Source of the DNA: Roseiarcus sp035656495
GTDB lineage: Bacteria > Pseudomonadota > Alphaproteobacteria > Rhizobiales > Beijerinckiaceae
Length of the DNA: 11,902 bases
NCBI GenBank assembly: GCA_035656495.1
Contig: DASRSL010000103.1
Coordinates: 1 to 11,902, forward strand
Direction of reading: 5' to 3'
The position numbers were made by a program, and so were the translations under genes. The notes below the pieces were generated by a model. That model saw nothing but the letters and a program-made list of their open reading frames with translations, ran no database searches and was not told the origin of the DNA. Positions 1 through 6,424 of this stretch are shown here, one piece after another (position 1 is the stretch's first letter; every line of letters begins with the position of its first letter).

Positions 1-6
1 GCAACG

Positions 7-264
7 ATGAGATCATCACTGATGCTGGCGTTTGCGGCCGCGGCGGCAGGTTCGATCGCGGCTCCCGTTGCGGTCCGCGCCCAAGATCAAGTCATTCCGG
101 TGATGACGCTGCGGGAGGCATTGCGGCTCCCCCCGAGCCAGCTGCCGGCGGTCTTCAGAAGCCCGAACCCCTATCAGTACTACCCTTACAACGTTCACCG
201 GACCGACGGTTTGAGCCGCAATCCCGACGATTGCGTGAGGTGGGGCTGCATCGACCACAGGTGA
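7..264 (+). CDS. Small secreted protein of unknown function
   Basis: I do not recognise this 85-residue protein. The N-terminus looks like a Sec signal peptide: Arg2, a hydrophobic Ala-rich core at about residues 5-20, and a likely cleavage after the Val-Arg-Ala near residue 25. The mature part is about 60 residues. It contains a Tyr-rich stretch (Tyr-Gln-Tyr-Tyr-Pro-Tyr, about 56-61) and two cysteines close to the C-terminus (Asp-Asp-Cys-x4-Cys), which could form a disulfide in the periplasm. Only six bases precede the ATG, so no ribosome binding site can be judged, and an in-frame start to the left of the window cannot be excluded. It converges on the porin gene across a 169-bp gap in which I see no clear terminator. 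The signal peptide and ordinary codon use argue that it is real; its function is unknown. Confidence 0.6.
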   Translation: MRSSLMLAFAAAAAGSIAAPVAVRAQDQVIPVMTLREALRLPPSQLPAVFRSPNPYQYYPYNVHRTDGLSRNPDDCVRWGCIDHR

Positions 265-433
265 CGGCGCCTGTCCCGAGCCACTCGGTCTCGATTAAAC
301 CTCCGCTGCGGCGAACCCGGTGGCGCGGTGCGCGTCCGAGGAGTTTCGCGTCGATCAAACATCGTCACGGATGTCGTCGATCGCCGTTCTATGGCGCCGA
401 AGCGGGCCTGTGCGAGCGCTAGAATTTCTGCGG

Positions 434-2041
434 TCAAAACTTGATGCGCAAGCCGGCGGTCGGGGCGATGTTTTGAGTCGCCAGATAGCCGTTAGCGAGG
501 CCGGCGTAGACGTTCGAGAACATCACGCCGGCGTAGAGGTCGACGCGCTTGAACGGCCGATAATCGACCATGGCGGAAACGGCGTACGCGGTCCCGGCGC
601 AAGCGCTGTTGTTTTCGCGGATAACGTGAAGAGCATTCCCGTTTGGCTCGACAAAAGTGGTGGGGACGGCGGCGCAGGCCGTGGTCGAGGAGTTATAGTT
701 GTTCTGGATTTCGTAATAAAAGGCGCCGATCACGTCGAGCTGGGAATTGAAGGCATATTTAGCGCCGAAGAAGGGGACGTTGACGACCCTCATGTCGTTG
801 TAGGCGGTGTAATTGGTCCATGCTGTCGGAAAGAGTTTCGCGATGGCTTTGTTGGTCGTGACGATGGTCGCGGGGACGCTAAAGCCGCCGAGGGTCTCGA
901 AGCCGTTCAAATAGTCGTTGCTGGGGTTCGCCTGTTGCCACCATAGCCAGCCGCCGGAGAGCGTCACCGGTCCCCATCTGTACTTGGCGAGCAGCATAGT
1001 GCCGGTGTTGTTCGACAGCGTCGCTTTCAGATCATCGGGGCCGTAGAACATCGGGATGCCGTTGCTGCAGCCGGTTTGTCCCGCGAAGGGGCCCTTCGTT
1101 AGCGTGGCGCAGGAGCCAGTGAAGTTGCTGAGGCTGACCGCGTTCTGAGCGTAGCTGCCGATGCCGTCGATCGACAGAACGCCGGCGAAGCGAGTGTCCC
1201 CGAAGAGGTTAAAGTCGGCGCCGATATCGCCCTGATAGAGGCCGGTCGTGCCGTTGCCTTGATCATAGCCGCCCCACTGGACCAGACCCCCGCCGTGGAA
1301 ATTCTGGTAGTTCACTCGGTACTTCACTCCGGTATTGGCGCGGTTGGTTTCGGTGTTGCCGAAGCCCGGGAAGGAGCCGGAATAGCCGAGCATGGAGAAC
1401 GCGTAGGAGCCGCCCATCGGATCGTAGGCGATGACGCCGTCCAGCGTCAGCGAGGTCACCCGGCCGACAGTGAGCGTTCCGAAAGTCGGGTTGCTGATGC
1501 CGAGGTAGCCTACCGAGTTGTCAAACTGCCCGGCGCGGCTCGAGTCCGCGTTCGCGCTCTGGAGGACGAGCGCCTTTCCGTTGTTCTGCACGAGCGAGTG
1601 TGGACCGTTGACGATGTCCCCGGAATGCGGGTCGAATGCGGTTTCCAACGCTCCGACGAGCGACCAACCCGGGAACCACGGAATCGGCTCCTTCATATTG
1701 ATGCCGAGCGCCGATTGATTGATGCCGTTTGGCGTCCACAGCCACCTGGGGCCGTAGCTCTGCTTGCCAACGAAACTGTAAACGCCGTTGGGATAGTACC
1801 CGTTGAAACGCGCGCCGTTGGAGCTGTAGCCGATGCCGGTGTCGATCGTCGCATAGACGGTGAAGCCCGCATAGCTCAGGGGGCAGTCGCTCGCCGATGA
1901 GTTCAGCCAGCTCCAGAAGCTGGCCCAGCAGTTCGGCGGCGGGAGCGCAGCGGGAGGCGCCTTTGTGGTCGGAAGATCTGCCGCCTGGGCGACGCTGGCG
2001 AGGCCGATTGTCGCCAGGAAAACAACGCCAAATCGCTTCAC
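434..2041 (-). CDS. Outer-membrane porin (Gram-negative porin family)
   Basis: This is a roughly 535-residue general-diffusion porin of the kind common in Bradyrhizobium, Rhodopseudomonas and methanotrophic Hyphomicrobiales. After a signal peptide of about 20 residues ending Val-Ala-Gln-Ala, the protein has a Pro-rich spacer and two Cys (Asn-Cys-Trp and Asp-Cys-Pro) that may be bridged. A long beta-barrel region follows with typical porin strand motifs (Gly-Thr-Leu-Thr-Val-Gly-Arg; Tyr-Asp-Pro-Met-Gly-Gly-Ser-Tyr). The terminal residue is Phe, the usual signal for Bam-dependent insertion. I chose the GTG at 2041 because GGGGG lies five bases upstream on the coding strand; an in-frame GTG at 2053 has no such site. 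It lies 63 bases after the TauE-like gene on the same strand, so the two may be co-transcribed, although an AT-rich palindrome in that gap suggests its own regulation. Substrate specificity cannot be read from the sequence. Confidence 0.85.
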   Translation of the reverse strand: MKRFGVVFLATIGLASVAQAADLPTTKAPPAALPPPNCWASFWSWLNSSASDCPLSYAGFTVYATIDTGIGYSSNGARFNGYYPNGVYSFVGKQSYGPRWLWTPNGINQSALGINMKEPIPWFPGWSLVGALETAFDPHSGDIVNGPHSLVQNNGKALVLQSANADSSRAGQFDNSVGYLGISNPTFGTLTVGRVTSLTLDGVIAYDPMGGSYAFSMLGYSGSFPGFGNTETNRANTGVKYRVNYQNFHGGGLVQWGGYDQGNGTTGLYQGDIGADFNLFGDTRFAGVLSIDGIGSYAQNAVSLSNFTGSCATLTKGPFAGQTGCSNGIPMFYGPDDLKATLSNNTGTMLLAKYRWGPVTLSGGWLWWQQANPSNDYLNGFETLGGFSVPATIVTTNKAIAKLFPTAWTNYTAYNDMRVVNVPFFGAKYAFNSQLDVIGAFYYEIQNNYNSSTTACAAVPTTFVEPNGNALHVIRENNSACAGTAYAVSAMVDYRPFKRVDLYAGVMFSNVYAGLANGYLATQNIAPTAGLRIKF

Positions 2042-2053
2042 AACAGCCCCCAC

Positions 2054-2075
2054 AATTGGACTAATTCTACCAATT
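2054..2075 (-). promoter_or_regulatory. Palindromic AT-rich element upstream of porin
   Basis: On the plus strand this reads AATTGG, ten bases, CCAATT: a perfect 6-bp inverted repeat standing out in GC-rich surroundings just before the porin start. Read in the porin's direction, the centre contains TAGAATTAGTC, the same 11-mer found upstream of sorA at 3153-3163. It could be an operator, or its TAGAAT part could serve as a -10 box. No convincing -35 box is visible 16-18 bases upstream. Confidence 0.35.
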
Positions 2076-2104
2076 TGATTCCGGCCTACCCCTCGACCGT
2101 GTTC

Positions 2105-3001
2105 CTAGCCGCTGCTCAGCGTCAGCGACCCATCGGGGGTTTCCGAATGTAATTCCACGCGTCTCCGGCGCTTGAAAAAGACATACAGCAGGTAGGCGTC
2201 GATAAAGGCCGCGGCCGCTAGGACGGCGTAGGCCCAAGGGGCTTGCGCCAGCTTCACTTCGATCAGCACCCGAGAAAGGCCGAATCCGACGACCCAGGCG
2301 TCAAAGCTCATGCAGATGCGGCGGAATGTCTCGGCGTCGACCCGCCGAATGAAGTATGCCCCGATCGGTATTCCGATAAGGATGGTCGGAACGATCACCA
2401 TGAGAACGCCTTGGCTCTCAGCCGAGAAGAGGCCGAGATAATAATAAGAGATGGCGGTCAGGGTCGATTCAGCGACGCGAATCAAGGCGAGGCCGGCCCG
2501 AAATTCCGTTTTGACGAGACCCTGATTATTGAACAGCATGGCCAGCGGCGGGCCGGAGACGGTCGTGACCGAATAGAGCACGCCAAGCCCTACGCCGAAC
2601 GGCGGACCGATGAGCCGCTCAGAGCGGATGGGCTTGCGCACCCCGGAAGCCTGGAGAAGGATTAACGGGAGGAGGACGGCGTAGGTGAAGAATTTGATCC
2701 AGCCGGGATTGAGCGAGGCCAGGAAGAAGCTCCCGACCGCGATGCCGGGCAAGAGCCCGATGAGAATAGGAAGGACGCGCTTCCAGACCGCCTGGATGCT
2801 CCCCCGATTGATGTAGAGAACATAGATATTGATGAAGACTTCGACTATGACTAGTGCCGGATTGAGGACGCGGTTGGAATAGAAGATGAGCGCGACCGGG
2901 ACGGTCAGCGTCGAAAAGCCGTACCCGAGCGCGCCGTTGACGAAGGCCGCGAGCAGGGTGATGGCGGCGAGAACGATCACGGCCGTATCGGGAAGGGACA
3001 T
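2105..3001 (-). CDS. TauE/SafE-family sulfite (organosulfonate) exporter
   Basis: A 298-residue inner-membrane protein with about eight hydrophobic segments, arranged as two similar halves joined near residues 120-135. The opening motif Ala-Phe-Val-Asn-Gly-Ala-Leu-Gly-Tyr-Gly-Phe is the typical first-helix signature of the TauE/SafE family. The second half has the matching Ser-Gly-Pro-Pro-Leu-Ala motif. Family members export sulfite, sulfoacetate or related anions. The ATG at 3001 is preferred because GGAG lies six bases upstream on the coding strand; an in-frame TTG at 3007 would sit only one base from that site. The C-terminal tail after the last helix is basic (Lys-Arg-Arg-Arg-Arg-Arg) and probably cytoplasmic. 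The gene is divergent from sorAB, which supports sulfite as the substrate: one protein would remove it by export and the other pair by oxidation. Confidence 0.8.
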   Translation of the reverse strand: MSLPDTAVIVLAAITLLAAFVNGALGYGFSTLTVPVALIFYSNRVLNPALVIVEVFINIYVLYINRGSIQAVWKRVLPILIGLLPGIAVGSFFLASLNPGWIKFFTYAVLLPLILLQASGVRKPIRSERLIGPPFGVGLGVLYSVTTVSGPPLAMLFNNQGLVKTEFRAGLALIRVAESTLTAISYYYLGLFSAESQGVLMVIVPTILIGIPIGAYFIRRVDAETFRRICMSFDAWVVGFGLSRVLIEVKLAQAPWAYAVLAAAAFIDAYLLYVFFKRRRRVELHSETPDGSLTLSSG

Positions 3002-3127
3002 TCGCAACTCCGACTGGGGTGGCGGTTCAACTCAAAGTCGATGAAATCCGATGGGCGCCGAAGAGAGAATTCTCCGCGCCGCCTCTGTGGCGGGTCTCCG
3101 CCGTCTCGCAGGCGGCGGCGACGATCC

Positions 3128-3156
3128 TTGTCCAATCAGTTATCTTAGTCTATAGA
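3128..3156 (+). promoter_or_regulatory. Candidate sigma70-type promoter for sorAB
   Basis: TTGTCC (3128-3133) is followed after exactly 17 bases by TATAGA (3151-3156), inside the only AT-rich block of the tauE-sorA intergenic region. Start of transcription would fall near 3163, about 38 bases before the sorA ATG. A weaker set on the opposite strand (TTGACT as the complement of 3160-3165, GATAAC as the complement of 3139-3144, spacing 15) could serve the TauE-like gene. The two divergent promoters would then overlap. This is based on consensus matching only. Confidence 0.4.
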
Positions 3157-3163
3157 ATTAGTC
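3153..3163 (+). promoter_or_regulatory. TAGAATTAGTC motif shared with the porin upstream region
   Basis: This 11-mer recurs exactly, in sense orientation, 13-23 bases before the preferred porin start (complement of 2059-2069). Here it overlaps the putative -10 box of sorA, and TTAGTC is repeated at 3145-3150 and 3158-3163 with starts 13 bases apart. It could bind a regulator common to the sulfite genes and the porin. Confidence 0.35.
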
Positions 3164-3200
3164 AACGACCGAAATCCGAGTGCACATGGGGACGCTTCTC

Positions 3201-4415
3201 ATGATGAACCGCCGGGAATCCCTGAACGCCATCGCGGCCGCGGGGCTCGGCGCCTTCGCCGCCGGCAAATTGTCCGTCGCCGCCAAGGCGGCCGATATGG
3301 CCTCGCTTCCATTCGGCAACGGCGGGCGCCCGCTCGTCGCCTATCCCGGCAAGCGACCGCTCATCCGCCAGACCACGCGCCCGCCACAGCTCGAGACGCC
3401 GTTCAACGTGTTCAACGAAGGGATCATCACGCCGAACGACGCCTTTTTCGTCCGCTACCATCTCGCCGACATTCCGCTGAAAATCGACCCGGACGGGTTC
3501 CGTCTGACCGTCGAGGGCAAGGTCGACGGGACCCTGTCGCTGTCGCTTGCGGAGCTCAAGACCGGGTTCGAACCGCTGGAATATGTCGCCGTCAACCAGT
3601 GCGCCGGCAATAGCCGCGGCTTCTTCGACCCGCGCGTCGCGGGCGGGCAGCTCGGGAACGGCGCGATGGGCAATGCGCGCTGGAAAGGCGTGCCGCTGAA
3701 AGCGCTGCTGGCGCGAGCGGGTCTGCAACGTGGCGCGGTGCAAGTGTCGTTCCAGGGCCTCGATCGCCCGGTCCTCCCCGAGACGCCCGCCTTCGTCAAG
3801 GCGCTCGACACCGACCACGCCAACGACGGCGAGGTGATGGTCGCCTATGCGATGAACGGCGACGACCTGCCGTGGCTCAACGGCTTTCCGCTCCGGCTGG
3901 TCGTGCCCGGCTATTACGGCACCTACTGGGTCAAGAGTCTCGCGAGGATCACGGCGCTCGACGCGCCGCTCGACAATTTCTGGATGAAGCAGGCCTACCG
4001 CATTCCCAACGACGCCTGCGCCTGCACGGAGCCCGGCAAGGCGCCGGCAGCTACCGTCCCGATCGGCCGGTTCAATGTCCGGTCCTTCCTGACCAGCATC
4101 GCCGACGGGGCGACGGTCGCAGCGAACAGGGACCTCGTGTTGCGCGGCATCGCCTTCGACGGCGGCGAAGGCGTCTCGGACGTCGCGGTCTCCGCCGACG
4201 GCGGCGCGACTTGGATCGCAGCGAGTCTCGGCGAGGACCTCGGCAAGTATTCCTTCCGCGAATGGAAGGCCCATGTCACCCTGTCGCCGGGCGGCCATCG
4301 CCTGATGGTCCGGGCGACCAACCGCATCGGCCAGTCGCAGCCGCTCGCGCCGCTATGGAACCCCGGCGGCTATATGCGCAACGTCGTCGAAGCCGTCACG
4401 GTGACGGCCGCCTAG
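3201..4415 (+). CDS. sorA: Sulfite dehydrogenase, molybdenum catalytic subunit SorA
   Basis: A 404-residue periplasmic enzyme oxidising sulfite to sulfate at a molybdopterin centre and passing electrons to cytochrome SorB. The N-terminus is a Tat signal (Asn-Arg-Arg-Glu-Ser-Leu, residues 3-8, then an Ala/Gly-rich core), which fits export of a folded molybdoenzyme. The molybdopterin-binding sulfite oxidase domain covers about 70-255 and the Mo-co dimerisation domain about 265-400. Numbered from this start, Arg85, His87, Cys134 (the molybdenum ligand, in Asn-Gln-Cys-Ala-Gly-Asn-Ser-Arg), Arg139 and Tyr266 keep exactly the mutual spacing of Arg55, His57, Cys104, Arg109 and Tyr236 that I recall for Starkeya novella SorA. 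The ATG at 3201 has GGGGA eight bases upstream; GTG 3180 and ATG 3186 are in frame but lack a good site. No heme domain is fused; the heme subunit is encoded next. Confidence 0.92.
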   Translation: MMNRRESLNAIAAAGLGAFAAGKLSVAAKAADMASLPFGNGGRPLVAYPGKRPLIRQTTRPPQLETPFNVFNEGIITPNDAFFVRYHLADIPLKIDPDGFRLTVEGKVDGTLSLSLAELKTGFEPLEYVAVNQCAGNSRGFFDPRVAGGQLGNGAMGNARWKGVPLKALLARAGLQRGAVQVSFQGLDRPVLPETPAFVKALDTDHANDGEVMVAYAMNGDDLPWLNGFPLRLVVPGYYGTYWVKSLARITALDAPLDNFWMKQAYRIPNDACACTEPGKAPAATVPIGRFNVRSFLTSIADGATVAANRDLVLRGIAFDGGEGVSDVAVSADGGATWIAASLGEDLGKYSFREWKAHVTLSPGGHRLMVRATNRIGQSQPLAPLWNPGGYMRNVVEAVTVTAA

Positions 4416-4426
4416 GAAGAGCGCTC

Positions 4427-4723
4427 ATGATCCGCATGCTGATCGTCGCCCTCCTCGCCTGCGCCGCGGGGGCCGCGCGCGCCGAGGCGCTCACCTATGC
4501 GCTCCCGGAAGAAACGGCCGTCTTGAAGCCGGGGGCCGGCGTTGACGTCGCGACGTCCTATTGCCTCGCCTGCCATTCGGCCGATTACATCCTGACCCAG
4601 CCGCCTAAGAAGGGGAAAGCCTTCTGGGAGGCGGAAGTGCAGAAGATGATCAAGGCTTACCATGCGCCGATCGAGCCCGCCGACGCGGCGGCGATCGCGG
4701 AGTACCTCGCCTCGACTTACTGA
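4427..4723 (+). CDS. sorB: Sulfite dehydrogenase, monoheme cytochrome c subunit SorB
   Basis: A 98-residue periplasmic c-type cytochrome, the electron acceptor of SorA. A Sec signal peptide (residues 1 to about 19, ending Ala-Arg-Ala) precedes a short domain with one heme site, Cys46-Leu-Ala-Cys-His50. Met74 in Val-Gln-Lys-Met-Ile is the likely distal ligand, and the C-terminal helix Ala-Ile-Ala-Glu-Tyr-Leu is usual for small class I cytochromes. It starts 11 bases after the sorA stop, with GGAAGAG (4415-4421) five bases before the ATG, so sorA and sorB form one operon. The same reading frame is open far upstream into sorA, but that part is only a shadow: the signal peptide and ribosome binding site fix the start here. 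The length and composition suit SorB of the SorAB heterodimer. Confidence 0.9.
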   Translation: MIRMLIVALLACAAGAARAEALTYALPEETAVLKPGAGVDVATSYCLACHSADYILTQPPKKGKAFWEAEVQKMIKAYHAPIEPADAAAIAEYLASTY

Positions 4724-4800
4724 GGGGTTCGCGGGGCGCCTCGTCGGCTGGGACTTGCCAGAAGGCGAAGGCGGCGATCAACGACCCGCCTCAGCGCGCC

Positions 4801-4866
4801 CCTTTCCGCATTCTGTCGGAAGATTGACAGCCGGACCGGCAAAATCGACGGTTGAGTCCGGAAAGG
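4801..4866 (+). repeat. Inverted repeat covering the kinase ribosome binding site
   Basis: CCTTTCCG (4801-4808) is exactly complementary to CGGAAAGG (4859-4866), 50 bases apart. The right arm contains the GGAAAGG that serves as the kinase ribosome binding site, nine bases before the ATG. Folding would hide that site. The loop holds a CCGGACCGG palindrome. An 8-bp match with a long loop may be chance. Confidence 0.2.
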
Positions 4867-4875
4867 CCTCGATGA

Positions 4876-6297
4876 ATGTGGCGTTCGATCTCGCTTCGCA
4901 ATCGGCTCACCCTTATTTTCGGTTTGCTGTTCGTCCTTTGGTTCGCCGCCGACGCCCTTCGGCTCGTCGTCGAGGCGAGCGCGCGAGCGCGCGCCGAAAC
5001 GCAAAGCGCAATGCGGCTGACCAAGGATTTTCTCGCGACAGCCGTCGCGGGACTGCAGGACGCGCCGGACCCCGCTCGCGCGCTCCAGGCGCTCGTCGCC
5101 GGTCTCCAGAACGTGCGGCACGTGCGGGTGGGCGTCGGCGGAGAGTCGCTCGGCTCGGCGATCCTTCTGGCGGCGGACGATCGCTCCGAGGCGCCGCGAT
5201 GGTTTCGCGCGCTCGTCCGCGCCCCGAGCCAGGTCGAATCTTTTCCCGTCCTTCTCAACGGGCGCAGGATGGCGTCGATCGTCATCGTCGCCGATCCTTC
5301 CGATGAGATTGACGAAGCCTGGGCCGGCGCGCGCGACGAGATGCTCGTCGTGGCGGCGCTTGCGGCGGCGGCGATGGGCGCGATGAGCCTTTTGGTCGGC
5401 CGCGCGATGAAACCCCTCGGCGTCGTCGGCGCGACGCTGGCGCGTCTTGCGGCGGGCGATTACCCTGCGCGCGCCGAAGTCGCCGGACCGCCGGAAATTC
5501 GCAACCTCAATGCGAAGGTCAACAGTCTCGGAGAGGCGCTCGACGGCCTCAACCGCGCCAATGGCGAATTGATGGAGCGGGTGTTCGACGCCCATGACCA
5601 GGAGCGGCGCATGATCGCGCACGAGCTCCATGACGAATTCGGTCCGCACCTCTTTGCATTGAGAGCGAGCGCGGCGATCCTCGCCAAGAAGCTCGGCGGC
5701 GATCCCGCCGCCGCGGCGGCGGCGAGCGCGGTCGGAGCGCAGGTTGAAGCGCTGCAGGTCCAGAACCGGCGCATCCTGGCCGATCTTCGTCCGGCCGCGC
5801 TCGATGAGCTCGGGCTTTCCGAGGCGCTGAACGCGCTCGTCGCCCATTGGCGACGGGTGGAGCCCGGAGTCGCCCTCACGCTTCGCGTCGACCCGCGCGC
5901 CGAGGCCCTGAGCGAACGGGCGAGCCAGATGGTCTACCGTTTCGTGCAGGAAGCGATGACAAACGCCTTTCGCCATTCCGGGGCCACCCGGATCGACGTA
6001 TCGCTCCGGTTCGAGGCTCCGGCGCGCGATGCAGGCCTTCGCGGCCCCGCGCCGGCGGGTCTCGTCATACAGGTGGCGGACGACGGTCGGGGATTGCAGG
6101 GCGAACACGCTGCCGGGATGGGGCTCACGGGGATGCGGGATCGGGTTCGGATGCTGGGCGGGCAGGTCCTGATAGGCTCCCCGTCCGGACAGGAATTCGT
6201 CGTCGAGGCGCGCATCCCGGCCGCCGGCGAGATCGGCCGCCGGGAAAAAATCCCGACTTGTTCGGGAACGGAGCGCGTAAATTTTCCGAATGATTGA
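4876..6297 (+). CDS. Sensor histidine kinase, NarX/UhpB (HisKA_3) class
   Basis: A 473-residue inner-membrane sensor kinase. The first TM segment is at about residues 11-31, followed by a periplasmic sensor region of about 120 residues with no recognised fold. The second TM segment is at about 156-175 and a HAMP-like linker at 176-228. The dimerisation domain contains Glu-Arg-Arg-Met-Ile-Ala-His-Glu-Leu-His252-Asp, where His252 is the expected phosphorylation site. The ATPase domain has an N box (Gln-Glu-Ala-Met-Thr-Asn363), a G1 box (Asp402-Asp-Gly-Arg-Gly) and a G2 box (Gly414-Met-Gly-Leu). All are intact. Such kinases normally partner LuxR-type response regulators, yet none is present here. 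The 23 residues after the usual end of the ATPase domain are unusual and polar. The stimulus is unknown; position between sorAB and the lanthanide-type genes makes sulfite or metal both conceivable. Confidence 0.88.
   Translation: MWRSISLRNRLTLIFGLLFVLWFAADALRLVVEASARARAETQSAMRLTKDFLATAVAGLQDAPDPARALQALVAGLQNVRHVRVGVGGESLGSAILLAADDRSEAPRWFRALVRAPSQVESFPVLLNGRRMASIVIVADPSDEIDEAWAGARDEMLVVAALAAAAMGAMSLLVGRAMKPLGVVGATLARLAAGDYPARAEVAGPPEIRNLNAKVNSLGEALDGLNRANGELMERVFDAHDQERRMIAHELHDEFGPHLFALRASAAILAKKLGGDPAAAAAASAVGAQVEALQVQNRRILADLRPAALDELGLSEALNALVAHWRRVEPGVALTLRVDPRAEALSERASQMVYRFVQEAMTNAFRHSGATRIDVSLRFEAPARDAGLRGPAPAGLVIQVADDGRGLQGEHAAGMGLTGMRDRVRMLGGQVLIGSPSGQEFVVEARIPAAGEIGRREKIPTCSGTERVNFPND
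6241..6267 (+). repeat. Three mutually pairing segments at the end of the kinase gene
   Basis: CGGGA (6241-6245), TCCCGA (6251-6256) and TCGGGA (6262-6267) allow two alternative hairpins: the middle segment can pair with either flank but not both. They lie within the last codons of the kinase gene, upstream of the receptor gene. This resembles an attenuator in form, but the stems are only 5-6 bp and no T-run follows. Confidence 0.15.
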
Positions 6298-6311
6298 AAT
6301 CAACTCGCTTG
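6294..6311 (+). promoter_or_regulatory. 18-bp element, copy 1, upstream of the TonB receptor gene
   Basis: TTGAAATCAACTCGCTTG matches 16 of 18 bases with the element at 8874-8891 before the lanmodulin-like gene; only the two central bases of TTGAAATC-nn-CTCGCTTG differ. It begins at the kinase stop codon and ends 113 bases before the receptor ATG. TTGAAA resembles a -35 box, but I find no -10 box at 16-18 bases, so an operator for a shared regulator or an alternative sigma factor site is as likely. Confidence 0.45.
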
Positions 6312-6424
6312 CGCTGTGAGCGTATCCTCCTCAAACCGCGCTGGCGTTCAAGGATCTGCGCGCGCCGCCGCTCTCGCGGGCGGCTTGCCGGCGATCCGCG
6401 GCGTCGAGGGTGAGGGTGGACGGC

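Noticed and set aside
3162..4298. 378-codon minus-strand frame opposite sorA
   Set aside because: Shadow of sorA: Arg/Asp/Glu/His-rich composition, no motif, and it would cover the sorA promoter.
3872..4426. N-terminal extension of the sorB frame back into sorA
   Set aside because: The extension is Arg-rich shadow sequence. SorB begins at 4427 with a clear ribosome binding site and signal peptide.
4717..6303. 528-codon open frame on the minus strand opposite the kinase gene
   Set aside because: It is antisense to a kinase with every catalytic motif intact. Its translation is Arg-rich, low in hydrophobic runs and shows no domain. Long antisense frames are expected in GC-rich DNA.
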